A DNA stretch of 64,000 nt from an uncultured Pelagibacteraceae bacterium (GTDB lineage Bacteria; Pseudomonadota; Alphaproteobacteria; Pelagibacterales; Pelagibacteraceae), in the NCBI GenBank assembly GCA_902516435.1, contig CABXYF010000003.1:1-64000 (forward strand), read 5' to 3'. The notes beneath the pieces are model-generated. The model made no database searches. It worked only from the letters and a program-made list of their open reading frames with translations, and was not told where the DNA came from. A program made the position numbers and the translations under genes. This document shows, in pieces, positions 45,917-56,788 of this stretch. The first letter of the stretch is position 1, and each line of letters opens with the position of its first letter.

Positions 45917-46600
45917 ATGAAATCAGCAGTTATTACATTCCCAGGTTCTAATTGTGATAGAGATATGGATGTTGCTTTAAAAAAATTTGGCTTCAATAAC
46001 AAAATGGTTTGGCATCAAGATATCGAGTTACCTAAAAGTGATTTAGTAGTTTTGCCAGGTGGATTCTCTTATGGAGATTATCTTAGATGTGGAAGTATGG
46101 CCTCTAAATCAAAAATTATGCAATCAGTTATCAATTTTGCAAATTCTGGAGGAATGGTAATGGGTATTTGTAATGGTTTTCAAATTTTAGTTGAAACAGG
46201 TTTGGTGCCTGGAGTTTTGTTGAGAAATAAATACTTAGAGTTTATTTGTAAAAATGTCTTCGTTAAAATTAGTAACAAAGATAATTTTTATTTTAAAAAT
46301 ATTAATAACAATATACTAGAACTTCATATTGCTCATAATGAGGGAAATTACTTTTGTACAAAAGATCAATTAAAGGAAATTGAGGATAACGCTCAAATTG
46401 CAATCAATTACTGCGATGCAGAAGGTAAAATTGAAGAAATATTCAATCCAAATGGATCGATAAAAAATATTGCTGGAATTTTTAATAAAGAGAAAAATGT
46501 TTTGGGTATGATGCCTCATCCTGAAAGAATGATTGACCCTTCTCTATCAGGTGATGATGGATCTATTTTTTTTAAAAACCTAATTAATAATTTAAAATGA
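45917..46600 (+). CDS. purQ: FGAM synthase glutaminase subunit PurQ
   Basis: Class I glutamine amidotransferase, 227 aa from ATG at 45917 (a TTG one codon earlier is possible). [11 protein letters not shown] at the start, the nucleophile elbow GICNGFQIL (Cys), and MMPHPERM with the catalytic His and Glu are intact. Supplies ammonia to PurL. Confidence 0.97.
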   Translation: MKSAVITFPGSNCDRDMDVALKKFGFNNKMVWHQDIELPKSDLVVLPGGFSYGDYLRCGSMASKSKIMQSVINFANSGGMVMGICNGFQILVETGLVPGVLLRNKYLEFICKNVFVKISNKDNFYFKNINNNILELHIAHNEGNYFCTKDQLKEIEDNAQIAINYCDAEGKIEEIFNPNGSIKNIAGIFNKEKNVLGMMPHPERMIDPSLSGDDGSIFFKNLINNLK

Positions 46601-48789
46601 TTGTAAACGAAAAAATAGCTATCGATCATGGATTGAAAAAAGAAGAATATCAAAAAATCTGTGAACTTTTAAAAAGAACTCCCAATATTACTGAACTTGG
46701 AATTTTTTCAGCGATGTGGAATGAACATTGTTCCTATAAATCTTCAAGACTTCATCTAAAAAAATTACCAACCAAAGGTAAACAAGTAATTCAAGGGCCT
46801 GGTGAAAATGCTGGAGTAGTAGATATTGGGGATAATGATGCAATAGTATTTAAAATTGAAAGTCATAACCACCCTTCTTTTATTGAACCTTATCAAGGTG
46901 CTGCTACTGGTGTTGGTGGAATAATGCGAGATGTATTTACAATGGGTGCAAGACCAATAGCTAATTTAAATTCAATACACTTTGGTTCAACGCAACACAA
47001 AAAAACAAAAAATCTATTAAGAGGTGTGGTCAATGGAATAGGAGGTTATGGAAACTGTATGGGCGTTCCAACCATTGCAGGACAAACCAGTTTTGACAGC
47101 TCATATAACGGAAATATTCTAGTTAACGCAATGACTTTAGGATTGGTCAAGAAAGATAAGATTTTTTACTCAAAAGCAGCAGGTTTAAACAAACCAGTAA
47201 TATATGTGGGATCTAAAACAGGTCGTGATGGTATCCACGGAGCAAGCATGGCTTCAGCTAGTTTTGATGACAAAATTGAAGAAAAAAAACCAACAGTACA
47301 AGTCGGTGATCCATTTACAGAAAAACTTTTACTTGAAGCATGTTTAGAACTAATGGAAGGAGATTCAATCATTGCCATCCAAGATATGGGGGCAGCGGGT
47401 CTTACTTCATCAAGTATTGAAATGGCTTCAAAAGGAAATCTCGGAATAGAAATTAATTTAAACAAAGTTCCATGTAGAGAGTCAAAAATGACTCCTTACG
47501 AAATTATGCTTTCAGAAAGTCAAGAAAGAATGTTGATTGTTTTAGAAAATGGAAAAGAAGAAATGGCCAAAAAGATATTTGATAAGTGGAACTTAGATTT
47601 TGCTATCATTGGAAAAACAACAAAATCTAAAAAAATTGAACTGTATTTTGATAATAAGAGAGTTGCGGACGTACCTGTAAATATTCTTGTTGAAAATTCA
47701 CCTATGTATGATCGTAAATGGAAAAAAGCAAAACTCCCAAAAAAAAATAAAATTGAAAAAGAAGATATAAATAATTTAAAAATAATAGATATTCTAAAAA
47801 AAATTTTAGCTAATCCCAATATTTGTAGTAAAGAGTGGATTTGGAGTCAGTATGATCATACAGTGATGGGAGATACTATACAAAAACCTGGAGGAGACTC
47901 TGGTGTAGTCAGAGTTCATGGCACCAACAAAGCAGTTGCCGCATCGGTAGACTCGTCAGCAGTTTATTGTTGGGCTCATCCTCTAACTGGAGGAAAACAA
48001 GTGGTTTGTGAAAGTTTTAGAAATTTAATTTCTGTTGGAGCAAAACCAATTGCTATTACTAATTGTCTAAATTTTGGTAGTCCTGAAAATGAAGAGAACA
48101 TGGGAGAGTTTGTTGAATGTGTTCAAGGAATTGGGGAAGCAAGTTCTTATTTAAAATTCCCTGTCGTATCTGGAAATGTTTCTTTTTACAATCAAACAAA
48201 AGATCAAGGTATTAAACCAACTCCATCTATAGGCGGAGTTGGGCTTATAAAAGATTATTCAAAAATGATCACTATGGATTTTAAAGAGGTTAATAATATT
48301 GTTCTAGTTATAGGTAAAACAGAAGGACACATTGATCAAAGTTTATTTGCAAGGGTTATATTAGATGAAAAAAATGGTCCCCCTCCAGAAATAAATTTAT
48401 TTAACGAAAAAAATAATGGCGAAACATTATTGAAGTTAATTGATGGTAATTTAATTAAAAGCGCACATGATGTTTCTTTAGGTGGAATAATGACCGCAGT
48501 ATCAAAAATGTGTATTAAGGGTAATAAAGGTATAAATCTTAAAAAACCAAAATATTTAATTAACGAAATAGAGTACTTTTTTGCAGAGGATCAGGGTAGA
48601 TACATCATTGAAATTTCTAAAAAAGACCAAAAAAAGGTCTTGGATATATTAGATAAAAACGCTGTTCATTATGATGAACTAGGAACAATTAATGAAAATA
48701 TGCTATTTTTAAGTCAAAAGTCAAAAGTTACAATTGACGAATTAAAAAGTTCAAATAAAAATTGGTTAATTAAATATATGAGCAAATAA
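46597..48789 (+). CDS. purL: FGAM synthase subunit PurL (short form)
   Basis: A 730-aa ATP-using synthase, the normal size of the short Pur[49 protein letters not shown] and the second-half SAHDVSLGG are family blocks. Overlaps purQ by 4 bp and bolA by 1 bp, so purine genes and the following iron-sulfur genes share a transcript. Confidence 0.98.
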   Translation: MIVNEKIAIDHGLKKEEYQKICELLKRTPNITELGIFSAMWNEHCSYKSSRLHLKKLPTKGKQVIQGPGENAGVVDIGDNDAIVFKIESHNHPSFIEPYQGAATGVGGIMRDVFTMGARPIANLNSIHFGSTQHKKTKNLLRGVVNGIGGYGNCMGVPTIAGQTSFDSSYNGNILVNAMTLGLVKKDKIFYSKAAGLNKPVIYVGSKTGRDGIHGASMASASFDDKIEEKKPTVQVGDPFTEKLLLEACLELMEGDSIIAIQDMGAAGLTSSSIEMASKGNLGIEINLNKVPCRESKMTPYEIMLSESQERMLIVLENGKEEMAKKIFDKWNLDFAIIGKTTKSKKIELYFDNKRVADVPVNILVENSPMYDRKWKKAKLPKKNKIEKEDINNLKIIDILKKILANPNICSKEWIWSQYDHTVMGDTIQKPGGDSGVVRVHGTNKAVAASVDSSAVYCWAHPLTGGKQVVCESFRNLISVGAKPIAITNCLNFGSPENEENMGEFVECVQGIGEASSYLKFPVVSGNVSFYNQTKDQGIKPTPSIGGVGLIKDYSKMITMDFKEVNNIVLVIGKTEGHIDQSLFARVILDEKNGPPPEINLFNEKNNGETLLKLIDGNLIKSAHDVSLGGIMTAVSKMCIKGNKGINLKKPKYLINEIEYFFAEDQGRYIIEISKKDQKKVLDILDKNAVHYDELGTINENMLFLSQKSKVTIDELKSSNKNWLIKYMSK

Positions 48790-49019
48790 TGGCAATGGAT
48801 TTAAAAGAAATTGAAGTAATGATAAAAGAAAGTTTACCAGATGCAGTAGTTGAGATTCAAGATTTAGCAGGTGATGGAAATCACTATTCTGCTACCGTTA
48901 CTTCTTCAAAATTTTCTGGAAAAAGCAAGATCGAACAACATAAAATGGTTTATAATTCATTAAAAGGAAGAATGGGAAATGAATTACATGCTTTAGCAAT
49001 CAAAACAAAGGAAAATTAA
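48789..49019 (+). CDS. bolA: BolA family protein
   Basis: A 76-aa protein with the BolA fold: [22 protein letters not shown], the conserved [17 protein letters not shown] and a terminal helix ending ELHALAIKT. BolA proteins pair with CGFS glutaredoxins to handle Fe-S clusters, and such a gene follows 1 bp downstream. A second ATG lies two codons in. The purL-bolA-grxD order is common in Alphaproteobacteria. Confidence 0.93.
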   Translation: MAMDLKEIEVMIKESLPDAVVEIQDLAGDGNHYSATVTSSKFSGKSKIEQHKMVYNSLKGRMGNELHALAIKTKEN

Positions 49020-49020
49020 A

Positions 49021-49359
49021 ATGGACCAACAAATAAATGATTTAATTAAAAACGAAATCGAAAATAACGAAGTTTGCTTATTTATGAAAGGTACACCAGA
49101 TGCTCCTCAATGTGGTTTCTCAATGGCTACATCTAACATTTTAAAAGTGTTAGAAGTTAATTTTAAAGGTATAAATGTTTTAGAAGATCAAAAACTTAGA
49201 GAAGGTATCAAAGTTTTTAGTGATTGGCCTACAATACCTCAACTATATGTTAAAAATGAATTTATTGGTGGTTGTGACATCATTAAAGAGATGTTTGAGA
49301 GTGGTGAACTTGCTAAACTTCTTGAAAGTAAAAATATTAATTTTAAATCTAAAAACTAA
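49021..49359 (+). CDS. grxD: Monothiol glutaredoxin (CGFS type)
   Basis: A 112-aa Grx4-type protein that carries and delivers Fe-S clusters. [18 protein letters not shown] contains the CGFS active site, and [20 protein letters not shown] is the glutathione-binding part. Ends directly beside the convergent rpsD stop with no gap, so the two transcripts may interfere or share a terminator. Confidence 0.96.
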   Translation: MDQQINDLIKNEIENNEVCLFMKGTPDAPQCGFSMATSNILKVLEVNFKGINVLEDQKLREGIKVFSDWPTIPQLYVKNEFIGGCDIIKEMFESGELAKLLESKNINFKSKN

Positions 49360-49977
49360 TTATCTTGAATAATATTCAATAACTAGATTAGGTTCCATTA
49401 CGATTGGATAAGGAACTTCTTCAAATTTTGGGGTTCTTACAAATTTAAATTTTTTGTTTTTTTCATCCATCTGAATGTATTCTGGAGTTTCTCTCTCCTT
49501 ATTTGCTAGGGCAATATCAATAATTGCTAATTGTTTAGACTTGTCTCTAATCTCTATAGAATCTTCTTCTTTAACTAAATAACTTCCAATGTTAACTTTT
49601 TTACCGTTTACTTTAACATGTCCATGGTTAATTAATTGTCTAGCTGAAAATATTGTTGTCGAAAATTTTGCTCTATAAATTACTGCATCCAATCTTCTTT
49701 CAAGTAAACCTATTAAATTTTCACCTGTATCACCTTTAAGCATTACAGCTTTTTTATAAATATTTCTAAATTGTCTTTCATTGATGTTGCCATAGTAAGC
49801 TTTTAGTTTTTGCTTAGCCTGTAACTGAATTCCATAGTCTGAAGGTTTAGAGGATCTGGTTTGGCCGTGCTGTCCTGGTCCGTAAGCTCTAGTATTAAAT
49901 GGACTTTTTGGTCTTCCCCAAAGGTTAACTTTTAATCTTCGATCTACTTTATGTTTAGAGTTTAATCTTTTTGTCAT
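49360..49977 (-). CDS. rpsD: 30S ribosomal protein S4
   Basis: A 205-aa small-subunit assembly protein. N-terminal [39 protein letters not shown] and the S4 RNA-binding domain ([12 protein letters not shown] ... [19 protein letters not shown]) are clear. It lies alone, away from the main ribosomal operon, as in many Alphaproteobacteria. Confidence 0.98.
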   Translation of the reverse strand: MTKRLNSKHKVDRRLKVNLWGRPKSPFNTRAYGPGQHGQTRSSKPSDYGIQLQAKQKLKAYYGNINERQFRNIYKKAVMLKGDTGENLIGLLERRLDAVIYRAKFSTTIFSARQLINHGHVKVNGKKVNIGSYLVKEEDSIEIRDKSKQLAIIDIALANKERETPEYIQMDEKNKKFKFVRTPKFEEVPYPIVMEPNLVIEYYSR

Positions 49978-50017
49978 TTAATTAAGGGGGTTATAAACCT
50001 ACTCATTGTTTTGTCAA

Positions 50018-50731
50018 TCAACGTTTTTTTGCTAAACTTACAAATACACTTGATAAAATACGTGTTTCCTTTGAAGATAATTCCATCCTATAAAAAATAT
50101 TTCTCAAGTTCTCGAGCATTATGGGTCTCTTTTCTTTAGGTTTGAAGAACCCTATGTCCTCTAAATTTTTAATACATAAGTTAGTCATTGATAATATGTC
50201 TTTTTTAGAGGCTGCCTTAATTTTTTTAGATTTTTTAAAACTAGAATTTTTTGAATTAATAAGGTTGTGCACAACTTGAGCAATTATAATTAAACTGTGA
50301 GACAAGTTCAGAGATTTAAAATCTGGGTTAGTTGGGATCTGAAGAGTATAATTTGCATAACTAACCTCGTTATTTGAAAGTCCTGAAGATTCAGATCCAA
50401 ATAAAAAAGCTACTTTTTTTTTATAATCAATTTTTTTTAAATCTTCTAATTGAATATGTTTAATATTTTTATTTCTAAATCTAGCAGAGGTAGCGATTAC
50501 AATATCTATATTTTTTAAAGCAGGTTCTAGATTATCAAAATTTTTACTTTTATTAACAATATTTTTTGCTCCAACTGATGTTGCTAAAATTTTATCATTT
50601 GGATAAATTGGTTTAGGATCTATTACAATCATTTTTTGAAAATTAAAATTTTTCATTGCCCGTGCGCAAGCACCTATATTTTCTGACAGCTGGGGTTTAT
50701 GTAAAATAAATGAAATATTTTTATTTGACAT
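50018..50731 (-). CDS. trmJ: tRNA/rRNA 2'-O-methyltransferase, TrmJ type
   Basis: A 237-aa SPOUT enzyme. Motif 1 LHKPQLSENIGACARAMKNF, motif 2 AFLFGSESSGLSNNE and motif 3 IPTNPDFKSLNLSHS fit TrmJ, which methylates position 32 of tRNAs. It begins 2 bp after the DUF1989 gene stop and precedes rpsD. Confidence 0.87.
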   Translation of the reverse strand: MSNKNISFILHKPQLSENIGACARAMKNFNFQKMIVIDPKPIYPNDKILATSVGAKNIVNKSKNFDNLEPALKNIDIVIATSARFRNKNIKHIQLEDLKKIDYKKKVAFLFGSESSGLSNNEVSYANYTLQIPTNPDFKSLNLSHSLIIIAQVVHNLINSKNSSFKKSKKIKAASKKDILSMTNLCIKNLEDIGFFKPKEKRPIMLENLRNIFYRMELSSKETRILSSVFVSLAKKR

Positions 50732-50733
50732 AA

Positions 50734-51597
50734 TTATTCAATGCCGTGACTTCTATCATAATTTGAAATCTCAGATTTATCTAAATCTTTTAAATATTTT
50801 TTATCAGCTTGCCATAAACTTACTTTAAGTGGATAACATTGTGCAACATCAGAAGAATGCTCTGATCCACAATCTCCTCCTGGGCAAGCTGAAAGAGCTC
50901 CTAATAAATCTGTTTCTGCAAAAAATTCTAAATAATCACCTGGTCTTACTGGGCTTGCTTTCATAAAGTATTGTTTAGTATCATTGGTAAATCCAGTAAG
51001 CATAAAAACATTTAAAACGTCATGAACTATTTTTTCAGCCTCATCAATTTTAAGTTTTTTTTCATTTACTAAAGCTCTGGTTAAATTTGAATGACAACAA
51101 TAATGATAATCATCACCTGAAAGAAGCTTAGAAGTATATGGATCACACCGAGTTCCAATTACATCGTGTACTGATCCACCATCTTCATCATAATCATACC
51201 AATCTAGTGAGTCCCATGTAATAGTCGCTAAAGATCTTAGATAAGGAAAGCTACTAAACATTTTATCACCTACGGAAAGATGTGTTCCATAAAGAGCTCT
51301 TGTTTTTCCAGAATAAAATTTTTCATTTAAATTACTGAGATTGAAAAGATTTAAGTCACCAACTTGTGGACCTTCGATACTTTCAATTCTAAAAAATTCA
51401 CCTTTTTTTACTTCGAAAGTTTTGGCATCTCTAGGTGGAATTATAATTTCATTTTTTTTAGTCATATCTTTTCTTGCCAAATGCAAAATATTTAAATTTT
51501 TTTCATCAATATTATTGTTTGGGTAGCAGACAACTGGTTTTGCGCCAATTCTCTCATTAATATCTGTTGGTTTATTTGAAAACTTTTTGATCTTCAT
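50734..51597 (-). CDS. DUF1989 (urea carboxylase-associated type) protein
   Basis: A 287-aa protein of the DUF1989/UAAP family, with IIPPRDAKTFEVKKGEFFRI, VGDLNLFNLSNLNEKF, YGTHLSVGDKMFS and the Cys-rich SACPGGDCGSEHSSDVAQCYPL. Family members occur beside urea amidolyase genes, often linked to aminomethyl-type chemistry, but no urea gene is nearby. It directly follows cimA (2-bp gap). Function here is unknown. Confidence 0.75.
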   Translation of the reverse strand: MKIKKFSNKPTDINERIGAKPVVCYPNNNIDEKNLNILHLARKDMTKKNEIIIPPRDAKTFEVKKGEFFRIESIEGPQVGDLNLFNLSNLNEKFYSGKTRALYGTHLSVGDKMFSSFPYLRSLATITWDSLDWYDYDEDGGSVHDVIGTRCDPYTSKLLSGDDYHYCCHSNLTRALVNEKKLKIDEAEKIVHDVLNVFMLTGFTNDTKQYFMKASPVRPGDYLEFFAETDLLGALSACPGGDCGSEHSSDVAQCYPLKVSLWQADKKYLKDLDKSEISNYDRSHGIE

Positions 51598-51599
51598 GC

Positions 51600-53201
51600 C
51601 TAAAGACTAGCAGGAGCGTTATCTTTAAAAAGCTTGTAATCTAAGCTATCTATAAGAGCTTTAAAGGAAGCATCAATAATATTTGGAGAAACACCTATAG
51701 TAAACCAATTTAACCCTTTAGAGTCTGTACTTTCAATACTAACTCTAGTTACGGCTTCTGTTCCTGTGTTTAAAATTCTTACTTTATAGTCTAACAACTT
51801 TAGATCTTTTAAATATTCTGAATATTTCGCAAGTTTATTAACATTTTTTCTGATTGCATTATCTAATGCATTGACTGGACCATTACCCTCTCCCTCACAT
51901 AAAATTTTTTGACCATCAACTTCTAACTGAGCTTTTGCAACAGAAATTATCTTTCCAGTAGAACCTTTTTTGACAGAAACATCATACTCATTGATTGAAA
52001 TATATCTTGGTATTTCACCCATAAGTCTTCTTGCTAATAACTCAAATGATGCATCGGCTCCATCATAACTAAAGCCAGTAAACTCCCTGTCTTTTACTTC
52101 TTCTAAAAGTTTTTTAATTTTAGGATCATGTTTTTCTATTTTAATTCCAATAGAATTAAGTCTAGACATAATATTTGATTGACCTGATTGATCTGAAACA
52201 ACTATATTTCTAGTATTACCTACTTCTTCAGGATTTATATGCTCATAGGTTTTTGGATCTTTTTGAACCGCAGAAACATGCATTCCACCTTTGTGTGAAA
52301 ATGCAGATGCTCCAACATATGGTAAGTGCTTATTCGGTTTTCGATTAAGTAATTCATCTAGTAATCTAGAACATTGCGTTAAATTTTTTAAGTTTTCAGG
52401 TTTGATATTTATCTGGTATTTTTCATAAAAATCTTTTTTTAAAAAAAAGGTAGGAATTAGTGATGTTAAGTTTGCATTACCACATCTTTCTCCTAGTCCA
52501 TTTATAGTTCCTTGAACCTGTCTTACGCCTGCTTGAACTGCCATTAAACTATTCGCAACAGCATTTTCTGTGTCGTTGTGAGCATGAATTCCTAAGTTTT
52601 TTCCAGGTATATGTTTTATGACATCAGAGACAATTTTTTCTACTTCGTGAGGAAGTGTGCCTCCATTTGTATCACATAAAATAATCCATCTTGCCCCATT
52701 ATCATAAGCAGATTTTAAACACTCCAGAGCATAGTCTGCATTAGCTTTATATCCATCAAAAAAATGTTCCGCATCAAACATAAATTCTTTACCTGATTTA
52801 ACAACATGCTTTGTACTTTCACTAATATTGCTGAGATTTTCTTTATTAGAAATTCCGAGTGCTACATCAACTTGAAAATCCCATGTTTTACCAAATAGAC
52901 AAACAGATGTACTTTTTGAATTGATTAATGAGGATAACATAGGGTCGTTTTCAGCACTATGTTCAGATTTTTTAGTCATACCAAATGCAGTTAGTTTAGA
53001 TGATTTGAAATTATGATCTTTATTAAAAAATTCTGTATCGGTTGGATTTGCTCCAGGCCAACCTCCCTCTATGTAATCAATACCTAATTGATCTAACGTA
53101 GTAGATATTTTTTCTTTGTCATCTAATGAAAAATCAACCCCTTGAGTTTGTGCCCCATCTCGAAGTGTTGTATCAAATATATATAATTGTTCTTTACTCA
53201 T
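51600..53201 (-). CDS. cimA: (R)-citramalate synthase
   Basis: A 533-aa DRE-TIM enzyme. FDTTLRDGAQTQGVDFSLDDK carries the DRDG-type start, metal ligands lie in GIHAHNDTENAVANSL, and a C-terminal LeuA dimer/regulatory domain is present (VDGQKILCEGEGNGPVNALDNA). CimA joins pyruvate and acetyl-CoA in a threonine-independent isoleucine route. The sequence pattern fits the CimA group better than LeuA or homocitrate synthase. Overlaps the cysS stop by 4 bp. Confidence 0.82.
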   Translation of the reverse strand: MSKEQLYIFDTTLRDGAQTQGVDFSLDDKEKISTTLDQLGIDYIEGGWPGANPTDTEFFNKDHNFKSSKLTAFGMTKKSEHSAENDPMLSSLINSKSTSVCLFGKTWDFQVDVALGISNKENLSNISESTKHVVKSGKEFMFDAEHFFDGYKANADYALECLKSAYDNGARWIILCDTNGGTLPHEVEKIVSDVIKHIPGKNLGIHAHNDTENAVANSLMAVQAGVRQVQGTINGLGERCGNANLTSLIPTFFLKKDFYEKYQINIKPENLKNLTQCSRLLDELLNRKPNKHLPYVGASAFSHKGGMHVSAVQKDPKTYEHINPEEVGNTRNIVVSDQSGQSNIMSRLNSIGIKIEKHDPKIKKLLEEVKDREFTGFSYDGADASFELLARRLMGEIPRYISINEYDVSVKKGSTGKIISVAKAQLEVDGQKILCEGEGNGPVNALDNAIRKNVNKLAKYSEYLKDLKLLDYKVRILNTGTEAVTRVSIESTDSKGLNWFTIGVSPNIIDASFKALIDSLDYKLFKDNAPASL

Positions 53202-54553
53202 TTAAATTTCCACGTCGTTTTACCATCTTTATCTTCTATTAAAACACCTTTGTCTAAAAGGTTATCTCTTATTTTATCAGCTTCTTCATAGTTTTTATCT
53301 TCTCTAGCTTTATCTCTAAGTTTAATTTTATTTAAAATTTCAGCTTCGGTTATTAAAATTTTATTTTTCTTAAATGCAAGCCATTGATTTTCTGTTTCAT
53401 TTAATAATCCAATGAAATTACATGCAGAATTAAATAATATTTTATCAGATGAATTACCTTTCTGAGCTTTTTCATACAATTCATGAAGATTGGCAATATA
53501 TCCTGGAGTATTTATGTCGTCATAGAGTGGTTTTAAAATTTCTTCATCAATTTCTACTCCTTGATAATCAGATAAATAGACATTATACCATTTGTTAATT
53601 GTATTTTGACAATCACTTAAAAGTTTGTCATTCCAGTCTAATGGCTGTTTATAATGGGCACTCATTAAAGCTAATCTTAATACTTGACCACTTACTTTAT
53701 TTCTAAAATTCTTAATTTTTAAAATATTACCTTGCGATTTAGCCATTTTTTCATTCGACATTGTTATAAACGCATTATGTAACCAGTAGTTTGCAAAAAC
53801 TTTTGTATCATTTGCACATCTTGATTGAGCAATTTCGTTTTCATGATGTGGAAATAATAAGTCTATACCACCACCATGAATATCAAATTCATTTCCTAGA
53901 AATTTTTTTGACATTGCTGAACACTCTAAATGCCAACCAGGTCTACCCTTACCCCAAGGAGAGTCCCAAGAGGGTTCGTCATTTTCCGACGGCTTCCACA
54001 ATACAAAATCCTCTGAATTTTTTTTATTTTCACTTATTTCAACTCTTGATCCAGCAATTAATTCTTTTAAATTTTTGTTAGAAAGTTTTCCATAATCTTT
54101 GAATTTATTTACTTCAAAATAAATATGTTTATTAACTTCATAAGCAAAGCCTTTTTTTATTAAATCAGAAACCATTTCAACCATTAAATTAATATGTTCG
54201 GTAGCTTTTGGTTGGTGTGTAGGGTTATCGCAATTTAAATATTCACAATCAATCTCGAAACTCTTAATAACAGTGTTGGTTAATTCAGATATTGAAATGT
54301 TATTTTCTTTTGAAAAATTTATTATTTTGTCATCAACATCAGTTATATTTCTTACATAGGTAACTTTAGTATATTTTTTTTTAAAAATTTTATAAAGGAT
54401 ATCAAAAACTACAATAGGTCTCGCATTACCAATATGAGGATCATCGTAGACTGTTGGACCACAAACGTACATTCTGATATTTTTTTCATCAATAGGGACA
54501 AACTTTTCTTTTTTGTTATTAAGATTATTAGTTAAAAAAATATCATTACTCAT
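53198..54553 (-). CDS. cysS: Cysteinyl-tRNA synthetase
   Basis: A 451-aa class I synthetase. The zinc/HIGH region MYVCGPTVYDDPHIGNARP, the mid-protein zinc ligands (GWHLECSAM; DLLFPHHENEIAQS) and the KMSKS-like loop NEKMAKSQGN are complete. Lies between nadE and cimA; a hairpin terminator separates it from nadE. Confidence 0.97.
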   Translation of the reverse strand: MSNDIFLTNNLNNKKEKFVPIDEKNIRMYVCGPTVYDDPHIGNARPIVVFDILYKIFKKKYTKVTYVRNITDVDDKIINFSKENNISISELTNTVIKSFEIDCEYLNCDNPTHQPKATEHINLMVEMVSDLIKKGFAYEVNKHIYFEVNKFKDYGKLSNKNLKELIAGSRVEISENKKNSEDFVLWKPSENDEPSWDSPWGKGRPGWHLECSAMSKKFLGNEFDIHGGGIDLLFPHHENEIAQSRCANDTKVFANYWLHNAFITMSNEKMAKSQGNILKIKNFRNKVSGQVLRLALMSAHYKQPLDWNDKLLSDCQNTINKWYNVYLSDYQGVEIDEEILKPLYDDINTPGYIANLHELYEKAQKGNSSDKILFNSACNFIGLLNETENQWLAFKKNKILITEAEILNKIKLRDKAREDKNYEEADKIRDNLLDKGVLIEDKDGKTTWKFK

Positions 54554-54571
54554 GATTTTAGGAATATACTT

Positions 54572-54596
54572 AAAAAATAGATTTGTGAATCTATTT
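54572..54596 (-). terminator. Intrinsic terminator after nadE
   Basis: Right after the nadE stop the minus strand folds into a 9-bp perfect stem (AAATAGATT / AATCTATTT, 4-nt loop), followed by a T-run that continues from the stem end. The stem is AT-rich, so efficiency may be modest. It would separate nadE from cysS. Confidence 0.55.
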
Positions 54597-54598
54597 GA

Positions 54599-55336
54599 TT
54601 AATTTGGAATTATGCATACAGGAATTGGCTCCATTTTATGCATATTTTGTTTTCTAATTGTTTCGTATTTAGATCGATTCGAGGAATTTGGATTGGTCAT
54701 CGCTTCCTCTAATTCCTCATATTTTAAACCTAACTGACCTTCGTCTGTTCTTCCATCGTCCCACAATCCATCAGTAGGAGCTGCATCAATTATTTCTTTT
54801 AAAATTCCAAGTTCTTTTCCAATTTCCCAAATTTGCGTCTTATTACAATCTGCTATTGGCGAAATATCAACTCCACCATCACCATATTTTGTATAAAAAC
54901 CTACTCCAAAATCTTCTACTTTGTTACCTGTTCCAACAACAATTCCTTTATTTGCTGCAGCAACTTGATAAAGAGTTGTCATTCTTAATCTTGCTCTGGA
55001 ATTTGCCATTCCATGCTCATCACCAAATTTTGATAAGCTTGCATTAAAAGCTAAAAATAATTCATCTAAATTAATTGTGTGCGCCTCTACATTTTTGAAG
55101 TTCTTTACAAGCCATTCCTGATGTTTAAGGCTTAAATCGTGTTGATGCGATTTTTGTCTAATGGGCATTGATAAAACAATTGTTTTAAGTCCTGTCATTG
55201 CACTTAAAGTACTAGAAACAGATGAGTCAATTCCTCCTGAAATTCCAATAACTAAAGCCTCTGCTCTTTTGGGCATGTTGTTTGCATAGTCTTTTATCCA
55301 ATTTGAGATAAATTTTACTTTTTCTGAAGTATTCAT
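54599..55336 (-). CDS. nadE: NAD synthetase, ammonia type
   Basis: A 245-aa enzyme of the last step of NAD synthesis. The P-loop VIGISGGIDSSVSSTL (SGGxDSS), the GTGNKVEDFGVGFYTKYGDG metal region and DISPIADCNKTQIWEIG are present. It lacks a glutaminase domain, so it uses ammonia. A perfect 24-bp AT palindrome (55344-55367) lies just upstream. Confidence 0.95.
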   Translation of the reverse strand: MNTSEKVKFISNWIKDYANNMPKRAEALVIGISGGIDSSVSSTLSAMTGLKTIVLSMPIRQKSHQHDLSLKHQEWLVKNFKNVEAHTINLDELFLAFNASLSKFGDEHGMANSRARLRMTTLYQVAAANKGIVVGTGNKVEDFGVGFYTKYGDGGVDISPIADCNKTQIWEIGKELGILKEIIDAAPTDGLWDDGRTDEGQLGLKYEELEEAMTNPNSSNRSKYETIRKQNMHKMEPIPVCIIPN

Positions 55337-55343
55337 AATTTTC

Positions 55344-55367
55344 TTTTAATAAAAATTTTTATTAAAA
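55344..55367. other. Perfect 24-bp AT palindrome between DAHP synthase and nadE genes
   Basis: The sequence reads TTTTAATAAAAA followed directly by its exact reverse complement. It fills most of the 37-bp gap between the aroG-type stop and the nadE start. It could act as a weak terminator/processing hairpin or regulator site; with only A and T it may also be chance in this AT-rich DNA. Confidence 0.35.
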
Positions 55368-55373
55368 CAAGTT

Positions 55374-56753
55374 TTAAGATGCCGCTTGAATTGTATTTTT
55401 GGAATAAGTGCTATTCTTTTTAATCTCATCTGAAATTAAAAAAGCTAATTCCAAAGCTTGATCCGAGTTCAATCTTGGATCGCAATGAGTATGATATCTG
55501 CTCGATAAATCTGCATCTGAAATTTTTCTTGCCCCACCTGTACATTCTGTCACATCTTGTCCAGTCATTTCAACATGTAGACCGCCTGCATACGTTCCCT
55601 CTGATTGATGGATGCCAAAAACATTTTTAACTTCATTGACTACATTGTTGAAGGGTCTAGTTTTAAAACCAGTAGTTGATACGATGGTGTTTCCATGCAT
55701 TGGATCACATGACCAAATAACATTTAGTCCTTCTTTTTTTATTCCTCTAATCAACTTCGGTAAAAATTTTTCAACATTTTGATGCCCAAATCTTGATATT
55801 AAAGTTATTTTACCTTTTTCATTTTTTGGATTTAACACCTGACAGATTTTAGCAATTTCATCAGGTTTTGAAGTTGGTCCACATTTAATTCCTATTGGAT
55901 TTTCAATTCCTTTACAAAATTCAATATGACCACCATCTAATTGTCTTGTTCTATCTCCAATCCAAACAAAATGAGCTGATGTATCATGATACTCACCAGT
56001 TGTTGAGTCAACTCTCGTCATGCTTTCTTCAAATGGTAAATGCAAAGCTTCGTGAGATGTCCAAAAATTTACTGTATATAATCTATTATTGAAATCTGAG
56101 GTAATCCCACATGCTTCCATAAATGCTAAGGCATCTGCTATTTTATCTTCTAAATCTTTAAATTTTTTAGCTTGTGGACTTTTTTTGATATAATCTAAAT
56201 TCCATAAATGCACCTTATTTAAATCAGCAAAACCACCTTTAGAGAATGCTCTTAATAAATTTAATGTAGATGCCGACTGTGAGTAAGCTTTAAACATTCT
56301 TTTTGGATCTGGTCTTCTTGCTTTTTCTGTAAATTCAATAGCATTAATATTGTCTCCCAAATAACTTGGTAATTCAATTTCACCTTGTTTTTCTGTGGGT
56401 GCACTTCTGGGTTTTGAGAACTGACCTGCAATTCTTCCAAGCTTTACAACAGGTAGTGACGCAGAGTAAGTAAGAATTAAAGACATTTGAAGTATTACTT
56501 TAAATGTGTCTCTGATGTTGTCCGGGTGAAATTCTGCAAAACTCTCAGCACAATCTCCTCCTTGAAGAAGAAAAGCTTTACCTTCTGAGACTTTAGCGAG
56601 TTGCTCTTTAAGGTGTCTAGTCTCACCAGCAAATACTAATGGTGGAAATGTTTTTAATTTATTTAATACAGAACTTAGCTCCTGTTCATCATCATAAGTA
56701 GGTATGTGCTTAACAGGATATTTCCGCCAACTATTAATTTTCCAATTTTTCAT
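55374..56753 (-). CDS. aroG: 3-deoxy-7-phosphoheptulonate (DAHP) synthase, class II
   Basis: First enzyme of the aromatic pathway. ATG at 56753 gives 459 aa (a TTG two codons upstream is less likely). Class II features: WRKYPVKHIPTYDD, FLLQGGDCAESFAEF, SHEALHLPFEESMTR, VIWSCDPMHGNT and GGLHVEMTGQDVTECTGGA. This plant/actinobacterial-type enzyme is the common form in Alphaproteobacteria. Confidence 0.95.
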   Translation of the reverse strand: MKNWKINSWRKYPVKHIPTYDDEQELSSVLNKLKTFPPLVFAGETRHLKEQLAKVSEGKAFLLQGGDCAESFAEFHPDNIRDTFKVILQMSLILTYSASLPVVKLGRIAGQFSKPRSAPTEKQGEIELPSYLGDNINAIEFTEKARRPDPKRMFKAYSQSASTLNLLRAFSKGGFADLNKVHLWNLDYIKKSPQAKKFKDLEDKIADALAFMEACGITSDFNNRLYTVNFWTSHEALHLPFEESMTRVDSTTGEYHDTSAHFVWIGDRTRQLDGGHIEFCKGIENPIGIKCGPTSKPDEIAKICQVLNPKNEKGKITLISRFGHQNVEKFLPKLIRGIKKEGLNVIWSCDPMHGNTIVSTTGFKTRPFNNVVNEVKNVFGIHQSEGTYAGGLHVEMTGQDVTECTGGARKISDADLSSRYHTHCDPRLNSDQALELAFLISDEIKKNSTYSKNTIQAAS

Positions 56754-56788
56754 ATTCAACCTAAAAGTGTTTTAACAGAGTTTTTATA

